A stretch of 64,000 bases of DNA from positions 1 to 64,000 of the forward strand of contig JAMPBO010000010.1 of assembly GCA_023666705.1 (NCBI GenBank). Reading direction: 5' to 3'. The stretch is from Bacteroides sp. GTDB lineage: Bacteria; Bacillota; Clostridia; Lachnospirales; Lachnospiraceae. Under the pieces are notes generated by a model. That model made no database searches. It was given only the letters and a program-made list of their open reading frames with translations, and was not told where the DNA came from. Shown here piece after piece: positions 40,759 through 49,992 of this stretch. Each line of letters starts with the position of its first letter. Position 1 is the first letter of the stretch. A program made the translations under genes and the position numbers.

Positions 40759-42405
40759 CTATTTTCTTAAATATTCCTCCGCATAACCAAGCTCATAATC
40801 CTCCCCATCGTCAAATATTGCCTTTACAGCGTTCTCATCAAACGGAATTTGCACACCCAACGGTACCGTTACCTGCCTTGATATATCTGTATCCACATAT
40901 ATGGTTCCATCCGCATTAAGGGTAGGAACGGAAGAAAACTGCAACGCTCCATCCTCAAATTGCACGCCCCTGATTCCCTGTCCTGAGCAGTTTGAACCGG
41001 TAAAACCCATTATCGTCACATTGTCCAGCACACTCATAAGCTTTGTAAAATGGTCTCCTGCACTGATTGTTTCCATGTTCACCAAAAGGACAATCCTGCC
41101 ATCGCCCCACACATTTTCACCTGTATATGTAATTTTATTTCCAACAACATATCTTTCTGTCTCCGCATCATATGCAAAGCATTTTTGCTCCTCATCCCAC
41201 ACACCACTATACGCATAGGTAAATTCCTGTTCGGGAGAAAAAAGCTCTGCGGCGGCAAGAATAAAATTCGGGTCTCCGCCTGAATTAGAACGCAGGTCAA
41301 TAATCAAATTTTGGATTCCCTTCTCCTTTTGCTCAAGGATACCAGCCTTAAGCTCATCTTTCATTCGTACATAATCTCCTGTCTCTGCTGCATTTGTGTC
41401 ATACATCATTTGTGTAAGCCGTAGCACCGCCGTATCGTCATTCAAATCATGCCAGGTCATATTAGACGCCACTATTCCGGAATATAACAGATCAGTTGTA
41501 TTTTTAAGGCGGTCTGCATATGCACCAAGCTTTGCCGCATTTACACTTCGTTCTTCCCCATTTTCATCAAGAAAGCGGATGGAAACCGTGTCTCCTCCCA
41601 TTCCTGCAACAAGCAGGGCACTGTTAAAATCATCATTTTCCTTGACGGGATTGTACGCAAGCCAAACGATTGGGGTATCCGACGTCTTAAGCTCATCAAC
41701 TGCCTTGCCGTCCCACGCCGTTATAATTGTCCCGTTTCGTATTCCTGCAGCATATACCGTGCTGCCCTCCTCAACATTTACTGCAACGGTATTTCCGTCG
41801 GACAAAGTAATCAGGGATAAGCCGTAATCATTTCCATACATTTTTTCCACTGCCGCATCCATAATCTCGTTATCCGCATAATATGCCACATGACCATCAT
41901 GCATACTGTTGCAAAGCTTTGTCCAAAGAATGTAATTTTCCACCGCATCGTGATTTTTTTGTACCTCCTTGAACTTCGGCAGGTACTCATCATATAAGGC
42001 ATCCCAGTCAATCTCTTTGTGCTCTGCCATACAGTAATGCTCCCGCATTGACTCAAAGCCGCTCTTAAATTCCGCTGCAAAATTCGGCATACGGTAGCCC
42101 GTATTCAGCAGGCACACAGGTATTGTTATCATTGCCAGTAAAGCTGTACATATTGACACAATCCGCCTTACCCTTACACTCTCTTTCATAAATCCCATAA
42201 GCAGCAGCACACAACCAATGTAAACACCCAATAAGGACAGCTCTAAGCCTGAAAATTCCATAAAAACGATACATACTACAAAAGGAAGTATATAACAAAG
42301 CTTCCATTTGGAACTTAGAACTTTTGCGGCATAGCCCGCCAGAGCATAAAGTCCCAGTGAGAATCCCATCGTTAAAACAATTAAAATAATATCTGCATTT
42401 ATCAT
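40759..42405 (-). CDS. Membrane-anchored S41 family peptidase
   Basis: A 548-residue protein with about four N-terminal membrane helices (to residue ~110), then an outer region with a PDZ-like segment (DYGLSLITLSDGNTVAVN ... AAGIRNGTIITAWDG) and the C-terminal S41 (tail-specific) protease fold. The oxyanion strand DLRSNSGGDPNF and a likely nucleophile Ser in METISAGDHF are present. Target unknown. It follows the ABC permease genes in the same direction and may belong to an envelope-stress or peptide-resistance locus. Its Shine-Dalgarno lies at the end of a repeat copy. Confidence 0.8.
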   Translation of the reverse strand: MINADIILIVLTMGFSLGLYALAGYAAKVLSSKWKLCYILPFVVCIVFMEFSGLELSLLGVYIGCVLLLMGFMKESVRVRRIVSICTALLAMITIPVCLLNTGYRMPNFAAEFKSGFESMREHYCMAEHKEIDWDALYDEYLPKFKEVQKNHDAVENYILWTKLCNSMHDGHVAYYADNEIMDAAVEKMYGNDYGLSLITLSDGNTVAVNVEEGSTVYAAGIRNGTIITAWDGKAVDELKTSDTPIVWLAYNPVKENDDFNSALLVAGMGGDTVSIRFLDENGEERSVNAAKLGAYADRLKNTTDLLYSGIVASNMTWHDLNDDTAVLRLTQMMYDTNAAETGDYVRMKDELKAGILEQKEKGIQNLIIDLRSNSGGDPNFILAAAELFSPEQEFTYAYSGVWDEEQKCFAYDAETERYVVGNKITYTGENVWGDGRIVLLVNMETISAGDHFTKLMSVLDNVTIMGFTGSNCSGQGIRGVQFEDGALQFSSVPTLNADGTIYVDTDISRQVTVPLGVQIPFDENAVKAIFDDGEDYELGYAEEYLRK

Positions 42406-42410
42406 TTCTT

Positions 42411-42470
42411 CACCTCAATCTATTGAATATCAGCCAATTTTTAATTTGCTTTTTGCAAATCATCCTGGCT
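42411..42470 (-). repeat. RBS-proximal hairpin repeat, copy at the S41 peptidase gene
   Basis: On the minus strand: ATTTGCAAAAAGCAAATTAA, then AATTGGCTGATATTCAATAG, then the GAGG Shine-Dalgarno. Hairpin plus GGCTGATxTTCAA matches the aroK copy. Confidence 0.45.
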
Positions 42471-43253
42471 TTAATTCAAATCATCCGCATGAAAATATCT
42501 GTACCCAATCAGCAAAAATAATCCGCCAATGATTACAGAAGCTGATACTGTTGATATAATGTCTCCCACACTTAATGCTGCATCATATACCTTGATCATA
42601 TCAACCGTATTGTCTATGGTATATGTACTCCACGACTCATATGTCCCAAGCTTCATAATGTTTGATATTCCCAAAAATACAGATGCTTTGTCAGAAAACA
42701 GCTCACCATATGATACCCCTAACATCATAACAAGGTATGAACTTGCCATTGTAATATACGGATTTTTAACTATGTAAGTAAAAAATATAAACTCACATAT
42801 AATCCTTGCTATGGGAAAAAGCATAAGCAAATACCTTGTTACAGCTTCCCTGACCAAAATATCCGTTCCCCATCCGTTCGTCACACTTAAAAAAACAACG
42901 GGAGCAATAATAATAATGAACTCCCCAACTGCTCCACCTACAAGACTGATTACCGCCCTGCTAAAATAGACCTGTTTTCTTGTATGACCTGACATAAGCT
43001 CATAGTTTGTTGTCTTATCAGGAAAATCTCCACCGCATACACAACCTGCAAAAATAATAGGAAAAAATATACTCATAAAAATCATTTCCAGACCCATATC
43101 AACAATATAGGTACTTGCAGGAAAGCCTGCTTCGTTGTATGAAATTTCGCTTATTATATTTGTGAACTGAATGAGCAACGCTGCAAAAAAAACTATGATT
43201 ACAAGTCTGTTTTTCTTAAGCTGGTACAACTGTGCCTTTATTAAATCCTTCAA
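42471..43253 (-). CDS. ABC-2 type permease (1)
   Basis: 260 residues with six hydrophobic segments and the short amphipathic start MKDLIKAQLYQLKKNRLVII. GGDFPDKTTNYELMSGHTRKQVYFSRAV is characteristic of ABC-2 permeases of bacitracin/lantibiotic immunity-type exporters. It forms a pair with the permease at 43292, which has the equivalent text. Substrate unknown. Confidence 0.85.
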   Translation of the reverse strand: MKDLIKAQLYQLKKNRLVIIVFFAALLIQFTNIISEISYNEAGFPASTYIVDMGLEMIFMSIFFPIIFAGCVCGGDFPDKTTNYELMSGHTRKQVYFSRAVISLVGGAVGEFIIIIAPVVFLSVTNGWGTDILVREAVTRYLLMLFPIARIICEFIFFTYIVKNPYITMASSYLVMMLGVSYGELFSDKASVFLGISNIMKLGTYESWSTYTIDNTVDMIKVYDAALSVGDIISTVSASVIIGGLFLLIGYRYFHADDLN

Positions 43254-43291
43254 ATCATCACCCTCTTTTATTCAATCCTTTTGATTATTGT

Positions 43292-44083
43292 TTACAGATC
43301 CTGCTTCTTAAATACCGCATATCCAAGAACCGTGCATAAAACAGCCACAAGCAGGGATACGGCAACGGACTTCGTGATTTCCGATGTCTTAAGTGCTGCG
43401 TCAAATACGGATATAAGCTCACCGTTTACCAGCTCATCCTTTGCGTTTGTAATTTGGGACAAGTGCTCCATATTTGTTGATGCAAACTGAACATTAAGCG
43501 TAATATCCGCTGCCTCATATAGAATCATCTCTGCCATGGTTCCTCCTACAAACAAAAGCCATCCAAGCACAAGTGCAATATTGCTGTTTTTGACAAGAAA
43601 CACCAGCAGGATAAGCTCACAAATCCATCTTATGTAAGGACACAGTATAACCAACGTCCTTACAAGCATATCATTTGCGGCAACATTATCACCCCAGCCC
43701 TTTATCATCGTTATCAGAGCTGTCGGCAACACCATTATGGCAATCCCGGCAATCAGAGTACATACAATGCTCACAATCGCCCTGCCAAAATAAATCTGCC
43801 CCCTGCTGTGTCCTGACATAAGCTCATAATTGATTGTCTTGTCATTCATGTCCCATCCGCAAATCCTTGAGACCAAAATAACAGAAAGAAGCACAAGTGC
43901 AAACGGTATCATACCAAATGCCGAAACGGCAAACATGCCACCTGTCATATCATCCATACCCGCCCCGTCAAAAACCACAGGCAAAACAGGTAAGAGAAAC
44001 GCTGCCAAAATTCCATATATTATCATGTTATCGCCTTTAATCTGATACCATTGTGCCTTCATTATGTTCCACATTCTGCTCAC
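43292..44083 (-). CDS. ABC-2 type permease (2)
   Basis: 263 residues, six hydrophobic segments, with CGWDMNDKTINYELMSGHSRGQIYFGRAI, clearly paralogous to its neighbour. The frame overlaps the upstream ATPase gene by 47 bases if started at 44083. A second ATG at 44062 (MKAQWYQIKG) aligns better with the other permease's start and still overlaps. The pair likely makes a heterodimeric channel. Confidence 0.85.
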   Translation of the reverse strand: MSRMWNIMKAQWYQIKGDNMIIYGILAAFLLPVLPVVFDGAGMDDMTGGMFAVSAFGMIPFALVLLSVILVSRICGWDMNDKTINYELMSGHSRGQIYFGRAIVSIVCTLIAGIAIMVLPTALITMIKGWGDNVAANDMLVRTLVILCPYIRWICELILLVFLVKNSNIALVLGWLLFVGGTMAEMILYEAADITLNVQFASTNMEHLSQITNAKDELVNGELISVFDAALKTSEITKSVAVSLLVAVLCTVLGYAVFKKQDL

Positions 44084-44987
44084 CTACCATATCCATATAA
44101 TATTTTTCAAGATTTGCTTCATTAATCTCCAATGTGATTGGAACAACCCCGCCCTCATAGAGTGCCCTTGAAACATCAACAAGCCGATCCATCTTTTCAT
44201 ATAGGCGGATACTTCCATCCTCATCAACATCATAATCCGTTATGCCAAGCTTTTCCTCCAAAATGACCAATGCCTTCTCGTCATTGTCCGTGTGAATATG
44301 ATAAAATTCCTTACACAGCTTTTTTAACTCATCAGAGGACACAGACTGTATAATCTCGCCATGATGGATAAAAATATAATCCGTACATAGCAGGGAAAGC
44401 TCGCTCAAAATGTGCGAGGAAATAATGATTGTAATATGCTCGTCCTGATTCAGCTTAAGAAGCAGCTCCCTGATTTCCACAATTCCCTCAGGGTCAAGTC
44501 CGTTTATCGGCTCATCCATAACCATAATTTCAGGCTTTGACAAAAGTGCAATGGCAATTCCAAGTCTCTGTCTCATGCCAAGCGAAAATTTCTGCACGCT
44601 CTTTTTTCCCGTATGTTCAAGACCGACAATCTTTAACACCTCATCCACTCTGTTTTTGTCAGGAATTCCTTTCTGCAGCCGTTGCTTTTCAAGGTTTTCC
44701 CTTGCACTCATTTTTTCCTTTGCGTATGGCACCTCAATCATAAAGCTCATACGCTGCCTTGCCCGTGCAAGCTCCTGCTCCGTACTGCCGCCATATATGG
44801 AAATGCTTCCGCTTGTGGGAAGTACAAGTCCTCCGAGCATTTTCATAATCGTGGTTTTTCCTGCACCGTTCGGACCAATCAGACCGCAAATCATGCCCTC
44901 CTTAATTTGAAAGGAGGCATTATCCACTGCCTTTTGCTTCATATACTGTTTTCCTAACTGTTTAACATCAATAATATTATCTGACAT
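44037..44987 (-). CDS. ABC transporter ATP-binding protein (BcrA/NatA type)
   Basis: 316 residues. Walker A GPNGAGKTTIMK, signature FSLGMRQRLGIAIAL, Walker B EIMVMDEPINGLDP and a long C-terminal regulatory extension. Start at 44987 follows GGAGGAGG; the frame is open 39 codons upstream through a repeat copy. It drives the two adjacent permeases, probably for export of or resistance to peptide antibiotics. The adjacent two-component system may control it. Confidence 0.93.
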   Translation of the reverse strand: MSDNIIDVKQLGKQYMKQKAVDNASFQIKEGMICGLIGPNGAGKTTIMKMLGGLVLPTSGSISIYGGSTEQELARARQRMSFMIEVPYAKEKMSARENLEKQRLQKGIPDKNRVDEVLKIVGLEHTGKKSVQKFSLGMRQRLGIAIALLSKPEIMVMDEPINGLDPEGIVEIRELLLKLNQDEHITIIISSHILSELSLLCTDYIFIHHGEIIQSVSSDELKKLCKEFYHIHTDNDEKALVILEEKLGITDYDVDEDGSIRLYEKMDRLVDVSRALYEGGVVPITLEINEANLEKYYMDMVGEQNVEHNEGTMVSD

Positions 44988-44991
44988 TCTT

Positions 44992-45040
44992 CTCCTCCTC
45001 CATTGGACATCAATCATTCTAAAAATATGCTGACGCAGGA
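44992..45040 (-). repeat. RBS-proximal hairpin repeat, copy at the ABC ATPase gene
   Basis: On the minus strand: CCTGCGTCAGCATATTTTTA, GAATGATTGATGTCCAATGG, then AGGAGG. Same order as the aroK copy (GCGTCAGC...GAAT..GCTGATGTTCAA..GGAGG). Confidence 0.45.
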
Positions 45041-45112
45041 TATCAAAGCTACTCTTAAGCCTGCCACAGCCTTGAACATCACCAAATTTATGTATTATAT
45101 CCATAATAGAAA

Positions 45113-45158
45113 AAAAACATAAAGAATTTCTTAAATGAATAAAATTCTTTATGTTTTT
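45113..45158. terminator. Hairpin terminator after the histidine kinase gene
   Basis: A 15-bp stem, AAACATAAAGAATTT / AAATTCTTTATGTTT, that overlaps the kinase stop codon and has an A/T-run on both sides. It separates the two-component genes from the ABC operon. Confidence 0.7.
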
Positions 45159-46066
45159 ACTGTTTTAAAAATCATGTGTGTAATAAGTTTTCCATCTTTT
45201 ACTTCTGCATACACATTGGCATTTTGCTTTTCTGCAAGCAGCTTCACGATATAAAGACCAAGCCCCGCTCCCTGACCCGTTCTTGCACGGCTTCCCCTAT
45301 AGGTACGCTCAAACATATGATTCACATCAATTTTATCCGTGTCAGAAACGACATTCTCGAATATGATATCAAAGGAACCATCCGTCCTGATATCCGTATA
45401 AATACCAAAGCTGTTCCTTGCATACTTGATTGCATTTCCAAGCATATTGCCTAGCATCCGTGTAAGCATCTGCAAATCCGCCCGGATAGATACCGTTTTT
45501 TCCAAAAGCCTGATATCAGGCGTCAGTCCATGCTCCCGTATCACTGCCTCATGGTCAACAACAAACTGCATAAGCAGCTTCGTTGCATCTATCTCCTTAA
45601 GTGTCACATCCGTACTGTCACTCTCAAGCACCGACATTTCAAAAAAATCGTCCACCATGCTTTTTAGCACGTCCGCCTTCTCCCTGCAGGTGTTTAAGTA
45701 CGCTTTTTCCTTTGGGATGTATGCATCGCCTGCATCAAGCATCTGTAAATTTCCCTTGATAACCGTAAGCGGTGTCCGAAGGTCATGGGCAATGTCTGAA
45801 ACCGATTGCTTCAGTCTCATCTCGGACAACGCCGCATCATATTTCAACTTCTTTTGATAATCCAAATTATAATTTATCTCTGTGGAAAGCTTGGTCAAAT
45901 CCCTGTCAAACAAGGAAATTGTAAGCTGTTTGTTGTATTCCCGCTCCCGCGTCGGCGTAAGCTCCTCCTTTATCCGCCTTATCTGCTTTTTTAACGCAAT
46001 CAGGTACAGAATAAGAACTACAAGTATTATCAAAAGAATACTGCTTATCATCATCCAAATGTTCAT
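45149..46066 (-). CDS. Sensor histidine kinase
   Basis: 305 residues. One N-terminal membrane helix (about 4-25), no sizeable outer domain, then HisKA with the phospho-acceptor His94 in SDIAHDLRTPLTV, and HATPase_c with NAIKYARNSFG, TGQGAGLGLYIVK. Such intramembrane-type sensors often detect cell-envelope antibiotics via a neighbouring transporter. It starts one base after the response regulator ends. Confidence 0.92.
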   Translation of the reverse strand: MNIWMMISSILLIILVVLILYLIALKKQIRRIKEELTPTREREYNKQLTISLFDRDLTKLSTEINYNLDYQKKLKYDAALSEMRLKQSVSDIAHDLRTPLTVIKGNLQMLDAGDAYIPKEKAYLNTCREKADVLKSMVDDFFEMSVLESDSTDVTLKEIDATKLLMQFVVDHEAVIREHGLTPDIRLLEKTVSIRADLQMLTRMLGNMLGNAIKYARNSFGIYTDIRTDGSFDIIFENVVSDTDKIDVNHMFERTYRGSRARTGQGAGLGLYIVKLLAEKQNANVYAEVKDGKLITHMIFKTVKT

Positions 46067-46067
46067 A

Positions 46068-46757
46068 TTAACTCTCCCGCATACGGTAGCCGATTCCCCA
46101 AACCGTTTCTATATAATCACTTCCTGTTGCCTTTTTCAGCTTGCTCCGCAAATTGCTCACATGCACATTGATTGTGTTATCCTCATAATAGTAGGTATCA
46201 TTCCACACCGACTCATAAAGATTGGCTTTCGTAAAGGTTTTTGTCGGCTGCTCCATCATAAGCTTTAGTATCTGAAGCTCCTTGGATGTAAGCGGAATAT
46301 TTTTTCCGTCATACTCCACCCTGTTTTCCTTTGGAATAAGTACAATATCCCCGATGGTAAGCACGCCACAGTCATCACCCAATGCCTGCCCTGACCTTCC
46401 GCTTCTTCTTAAAACAACCTCAAGTCTGACCAACACCTCATTTAAATCAAAAGGTTTTAAAATATAATCATCGGCACCCATACGGAGAACCTCAAGTCTT
46501 GTGTCCATGCCTGATTTTGCAGACAGGCAAATCACAGGTGTATCTGAATGTTCCCTCAGCTCACGGATGATGGCATCACCGCTTTTGTGTGGAAGCATCA
46601 AGTCCATAAGGATAATGTCGTATTCCTGATCCGAAATACATTTGGAGGCACTCCGTCCCTCATAAGCACACTCCACCTCATAGTCATGCCCGCTTAAAAA
46701 ATTCTCCAGCATATTGCTGATATCCTTATTATCCTCCACAATCAGAACCTTTTTCAT
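46068..46757 (-). CDS. OmpR-family response regulator
   Basis: 229 residues. Receiver with Asp8-Asp9-type acidic pair (VEDN), acceptor Asp52 (ILMDLMLPH) and Lys in YILKPFDLNE. Winged-helix C-terminus with TSKELQILKLMMEQ and DNTINVHVSNLRSKL. Start at 46757 after AAGGGAG; the frame is open for 29 more codons. It is paired with the downstream kinase. Confidence 0.94.
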   Translation of the reverse strand: MKKVLIVEDNKDISNMLENFLSGHDYEVECAYEGRSASKCISDQEYDIILMDLMLPHKSGDAIIRELREHSDTPVICLSAKSGMDTRLEVLRMGADDYILKPFDLNEVLVRLEVVLRRSGRSGQALGDDCGVLTIGDIVLIPKENRVEYDGKNIPLTSKELQILKLMMEQPTKTFTKANLYESVWNDTYYYEDNTINVHVSNLRSKLKKATGSDYIETVWGIGYRMRES

Positions 46758-46862
46758 TACAATACTCCCTTTTCTTAAGCAGCAGTCCCTGAAACATAAT
46801 TGGTCATAAAACGACCATTCATTTGTATTGCCATCCTTCTCCAAATTGTCACTGTAAAAACG

Positions 46863-48350
46863 CTAATTGGTATATTTCGCCGCACACAAATGTCCTCTGT
46901 AGCTTGACAGATTAAAGCCTCTCACACTTTTGTTCTGGTTATATTCCCTGTCAACCCGTGCAAAGTATGTCTCAAATTTCATTTTTGCAAACTCCGGCAT
47001 ATCTTCCGCTTCCATTCCGCCATGCTGCTCCAGATAATCATGGATTGCAGGTGCGGCATCACTGGAAAACTGTGACAGATACCTCGTGTCAAGCCCTGTT
47101 TCTTCTGCATACTGTTCCGCAGACGACACCGACAAATTATATCTTGCTATTATATATTCCGGATGGGAAAATGCAAGCAAAATATATAATACAGATGTAA
47201 CAGCCATAAAATACCGCATGAGCTTAAATTTTTGCCTATATATGGATATTATAACACCAATCATCAAAATTCCTATCAGTAAAAGTGCAAAACATACAAG
47301 CAGTCTTAAATAGGTCAAATCATAAGTCTCAATATACATAAACATTCTGACTGCCGATGAAGCTATCATAATGTAAGTACAAATACACATCACCGTAAGC
47401 ACAATTTTGAGCACCTTATGCTTGGCAAAGATGGCATTGCAGACAAGAATAATAAACAGATTCAATGCAGCCACAAACAGAAGCTGGAAAAATCCCTCTC
47501 TTGCATAATTGGAATAGGAGTATCCATCAGGAAGCATGCTTTCGCCCAAAAAAGGACTTAAAATCTGTATAAACGAAAACAGGAGATACACCGCCGTAAG
47601 CATACTTGTAAAGGTGATACCGATTACAGGCTCCAGCTTATTTTTTATATATGGTACATTCCCTGCCCCATGTGCCGACAGCTTATACAAAAGACAATAA
47701 CAATATACCATCACGGTGCCCATAAGCAAAAGAAAGCCTGCCATATCCCATGATATCGTTACCTGCCCAAAAATGGAATTGACCAAATTTCCGAAAATCG
47801 CATCTGCACTTCCCAAAAGCCCTACCACAATGATGAGAAACGGAATGGCACATACAATTCCTATCATAACATATTTTAGATTTTGTTTTTTCTTTTGATT
47901 CTTATTTTGTTTCATGGCATTTTTTATCTTGCTTCCATCCTTAAAAAAACGGTCAATATAAACCAGCGGAGCGGCACAGGTCTCCACAAGTGCAACAGCG
48001 TATCTTCCCACGCCCCAGCTTTCCTCATTGCAAAAGAACCGAATAAGTGCCGCCATGGCAAGCAGAAGCATGCCGATATAGCTGCAAATAATAATAAACA
48101 AATCCGCCGTCATAAAAATGGAAATTCCAAGCAACACAATTCCAATAAAATACGGAATCAGCTTTCTAACCCTAAGCCTTCCACGTTCCTTATCCTCTGT
48201 AAGCTCCGGAAGCACAAGGTAAAAAAACACAACCGTTGCCACTGAAAAAACAGGTGTCATAATGCCTGTTAAATTTTTATAGAGACATACACTGTAAATA
48301 AATGCATAAATCAATGTTTTAAGTGCAATACGCCCTTTATTCTTCTCCAT
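46863..48350 (-). CDS. DUF4173 multipass membrane protein
   Basis: 495 residues with about twelve hydrophobic segments. YVDRFFKDGSK-like text (here YIDRFFKDGSKIKN) and the region SMLPDGYSYSNYAREGFFQLLFVAALN are typical of DUF4173 proteins as I recall. Function unknown. The start at 48350 is six bases after AAGGAGG. It overlaps the end of the HTH gene by 14 bases, giving an HTH-DUF2975-DUF4173 operon. Confidence 0.82.
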   Translation of the reverse strand: MEKNKGRIALKTLIYAFIYSVCLYKNLTGIMTPVFSVATVVFFYLVLPELTEDKERGRLRVRKLIPYFIGIVLLGISIFMTADLFIIICSYIGMLLLAMAALIRFFCNEESWGVGRYAVALVETCAAPLVYIDRFFKDGSKIKNAMKQNKNQKKKQNLKYVMIGIVCAIPFLIIVVGLLGSADAIFGNLVNSIFGQVTISWDMAGFLLLMGTVMVYCYCLLYKLSAHGAGNVPYIKNKLEPVIGITFTSMLTAVYLLFSFIQILSPFLGESMLPDGYSYSNYAREGFFQLLFVAALNLFIILVCNAIFAKHKVLKIVLTVMCICTYIMIASSAVRMFMYIETYDLTYLRLLVCFALLLIGILMIGVIISIYRQKFKLMRYFMAVTSVLYILLAFSHPEYIIARYNLSVSSAEQYAEETGLDTRYLSQFSSDAAPAIHDYLEQHGGMEAEDMPEFAKMKFETYFARVDREYNQNKSVRGFNLSSYRGHLCAAKYTN

Positions 48351-48567
48351 GGTCATCCTCCTTATCCGGTACATAAATTAAAATGTCACCTGGCTGGCAG
48401 TCAAGGGTTTTGCATATCGCCTCCAACGTGGAAAACCTGATTGCCTTTGCTTTGTTATTTTTTAATATTGATAAATTTGCCAGAGTGATATCAACATCCT
48501 TAGCAAGCTCTGACAGTCCCTTTTTTCTCTGTGCCATCACAACATCAAGATTAATCATTATCGCCAT
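48337..48567 (-). CDS. Small Cro/CI-family HTH regulator
   Basis: A 76-residue DNA-binding protein of the YozG-like XRE type. MAQRKKGLSELAKDVDITLANLSILKN holds the helix-turn-helix, and CKTLDCQPGDILIY the typical end. Start at 48567 after AAGGGGG. It follows the DUF2975 gene, a pairing frequent in Firmicutes. It likely regulates the operon; a perfect inverted repeat upstream (49143-49161) is a candidate site. Confidence 0.88.
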   Translation of the reverse strand: MAIMINLDVVMAQRKKGLSELAKDVDITLANLSILKNNKAKAIRFSTLEAICKTLDCQPGDILIYVPDKEDDHGEE

Positions 48568-48572
48568 TTTCA

Positions 48573-48606
48573 CGCCCCCTTCTGTTGAACCTTGAACATC
48601 CGCCAT
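48573..48606 (-). repeat. RBS-proximal repeat, partial copy at the HTH gene
   Basis: The minus strand reads ATGGCGGATGTTCAAGGTTC before the AAGGGGG Shine-Dalgarno. Only the GGCTGATGTTCAAG-like half remains. Confidence 0.3.
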
Positions 48607-48609
48607 TGC

Positions 48610-49059
48610 TTAGATTGTAAAATCGTTTTCCTGCTTATATGAAACCGCCTTGTCAAATACAATTGCAAGCACTCTGGAAAACAATCCTGCTATCAGAAAC
48701 ACAATCACAATAATTGAAACGGACGGCGTAAAATATACAAACAGCCGAAACAGCGTTACAGCCACAATTGCAAAGCTGTATATGCTCATACGCTTCAAGC
48801 TTGTAACATTACCTTCCACGAAGCAGTCATTCCTTAAAACTGTTGAAAACATTTTCCGAAGCTCTCTCAATATCAGGATTGCAAAAATTCCTGAAATAAA
48901 AAATATAATGACAAGCTGAAGATAAAATTTTTCAAAATAATCATTATATTTTCCGTAGAATTTAAAGCTAAATGGAATGGTAACCGTGACAATAATGCCG
49001 ACAAAGAACATAATATCCAGTAACAGCTTTGTAATTCTTGTTATTTTATTATTTTCCAT
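48610..49059 (-). CDS. DUF2975 membrane protein
   Basis: 149 residues with four membrane helices (LLLDIMFFVGIIVTVTI, FYLQLVIIFFISGIFAIL, IYSFAIVAVTLFRLFV, IIVIVFLIAGLFSRVL). The motif NDCFVEGNVTSLKRMSIYSF is the conserved DUF2975 element. The start at 49059 follows AAGGAGG. First gene of the operon; it has its own promoter. Function unknown. Confidence 0.85.
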   Translation of the reverse strand: MENNKITRITKLLLDIMFFVGIIVTVTIPFSFKFYGKYNDYFEKFYLQLVIIFFISGIFAILILRELRKMFSTVLRNDCFVEGNVTSLKRMSIYSFAIVAVTLFRLFVYFTPSVSIIVIVFLIAGLFSRVLAIVFDKAVSYKQENDFTI

Positions 49060-49107
49060 GGTATCCTCCTTTTGAACCAAAATCATGAAAGCTTTGCTCC
49101 TGTAAGG

Positions 49108-49136
49108 ATAATACTACCACTTATATTGAAAGTCAA
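49108..49136 (-). promoter_or_regulatory. Promoter of the DUF2975-HTH-DUF4173 operon
   Basis: On the minus strand TTGACT and TATTAT are exactly 17 bp apart, about 48 bases before the start at 49059. Confidence 0.6.
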
Positions 49137-49142
49137 TATATT

Positions 49143-49161
49143 TTTATCGTTTTTCGATAAA
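49143..49161. promoter_or_regulatory. Perfect inverted repeat upstream of the promoter
   Basis: TTTATCG and CGATAAA are separated by five T. It sits seven bases upstream of the -35 box. It could be the HTH protein's operator; TTTTTCGATAAA within it also differs from the Spo0A box by one base. Confidence 0.35.
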
Positions 49162-49221
49162 TTTTTATTGAAAAGCGAAAGTTAATTCATGTTCCCTTTA
49201 CTGACGCAATAATTGAAAGAG

Positions 49222-49989
49222 CTAGTCATCCATAAACTCAACTGCATGCTTTCTCATCCATACCGGAAACAGGTTTCTTTGACAACGGGCATTCGCCCTC
49301 TCCCTGATGGCAATTGCATCAAAAAATGACTTCCACAAATCTGTATATTCGTCCCTGTAATCCTCGGAACGGGAAAGCGTTTCAAACTCAGCATCCGTAA
49401 GATATCTTAAATAATTTTCGCTATCCTTTGGATGCACTGCCGCGAGTTTTCTGTTATCGTCTATAATCATCCAGTGCTCCGACGGCATCCTATCGGCAAA
49501 ATGACTGCCTACCATCATAACCACGTTGCTTTTTGGTTCTATATGACAAACATATACCTTGTTGTCCAACGAGGTAAAACGGGCAAACTCCCTAAAATAA
49601 TGGCTCTCATTTCCTACCTTCCGCTTAAGCTCCATCATTCTCATAACATGCGGATTGGCATACATGGAACACACTTGTCCCCCGACAGCAAAGCCAACTC
49701 TTAAAAAGTTATACACCGCCTGCAATGCATCCTCCTCCGGTGACAGGGATGCATAAAAGACATACAGATATGCCTGATTGGAAATCTGCCCTTTAATGGA
49801 GCGGATAACCTTTTCAACCTTTTCACTGTCAGGCTCAACATGCACATATTCATCAAACAGCGACTGCTGGAACACAGGCTCCCGCATCAGCCTTACATTG
49901 TCGTGCCCTCCCTGAAGGGCAAAGCTCCATGCATCATATATGCATGTCAGCATATCCTCAAATTTATCCTTGCAACAAAATACTTTCAT
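49222..49989 (-). CDS. TIGR03915-type putative DNA repair protein
   Basis: 255 residues. VFCCKDKFEDMLTCIYDAW at the start and HWMIIDDNRKLAAVHPKD then RCQRNLFPVWMRKHAVEF near the end match what I recall of the DUF4130 family, always next to a radical-SAM partner. No enzyme motif is certain. It starts four bases after the radical-SAM gene ends, so the two are surely coexpressed. Confidence 0.85.
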   Translation of the reverse strand: MKVFCCKDKFEDMLTCIYDAWSFALQGGHDNVRLMREPVFQQSLFDEYVHVEPDSEKVEKVIRSIKGQISNQAYLYVFYASLSPEEDALQAVYNFLRVGFAVGGQVCSMYANPHVMRMMELKRKVGNESHYFREFARFTSLDNKVYVCHIEPKSNVVMMVGSHFADRMPSEHWMIIDDNRKLAAVHPKDSENYLRYLTDAEFETLSRSEDYRDEYTDLWKSFFDAIAIRERANARCQRNLFPVWMRKHAVEFMDD

Positions 49990-49992
49990 AAG

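Noticed and set aside
44037-45104. Longer start of the ABC ATPase (39 extra residues)
   Set aside because: The extra part is the RBS-proximal repeat, and the family fold begins at MSDNIIDVKQLG after GGAGGAGG.
46801-46818. TGGTC-N8-GACCA inverted repeat upstream of the response regulator
   Set aside because: Short, without T-run and with no clear promoter relation; could be chance.
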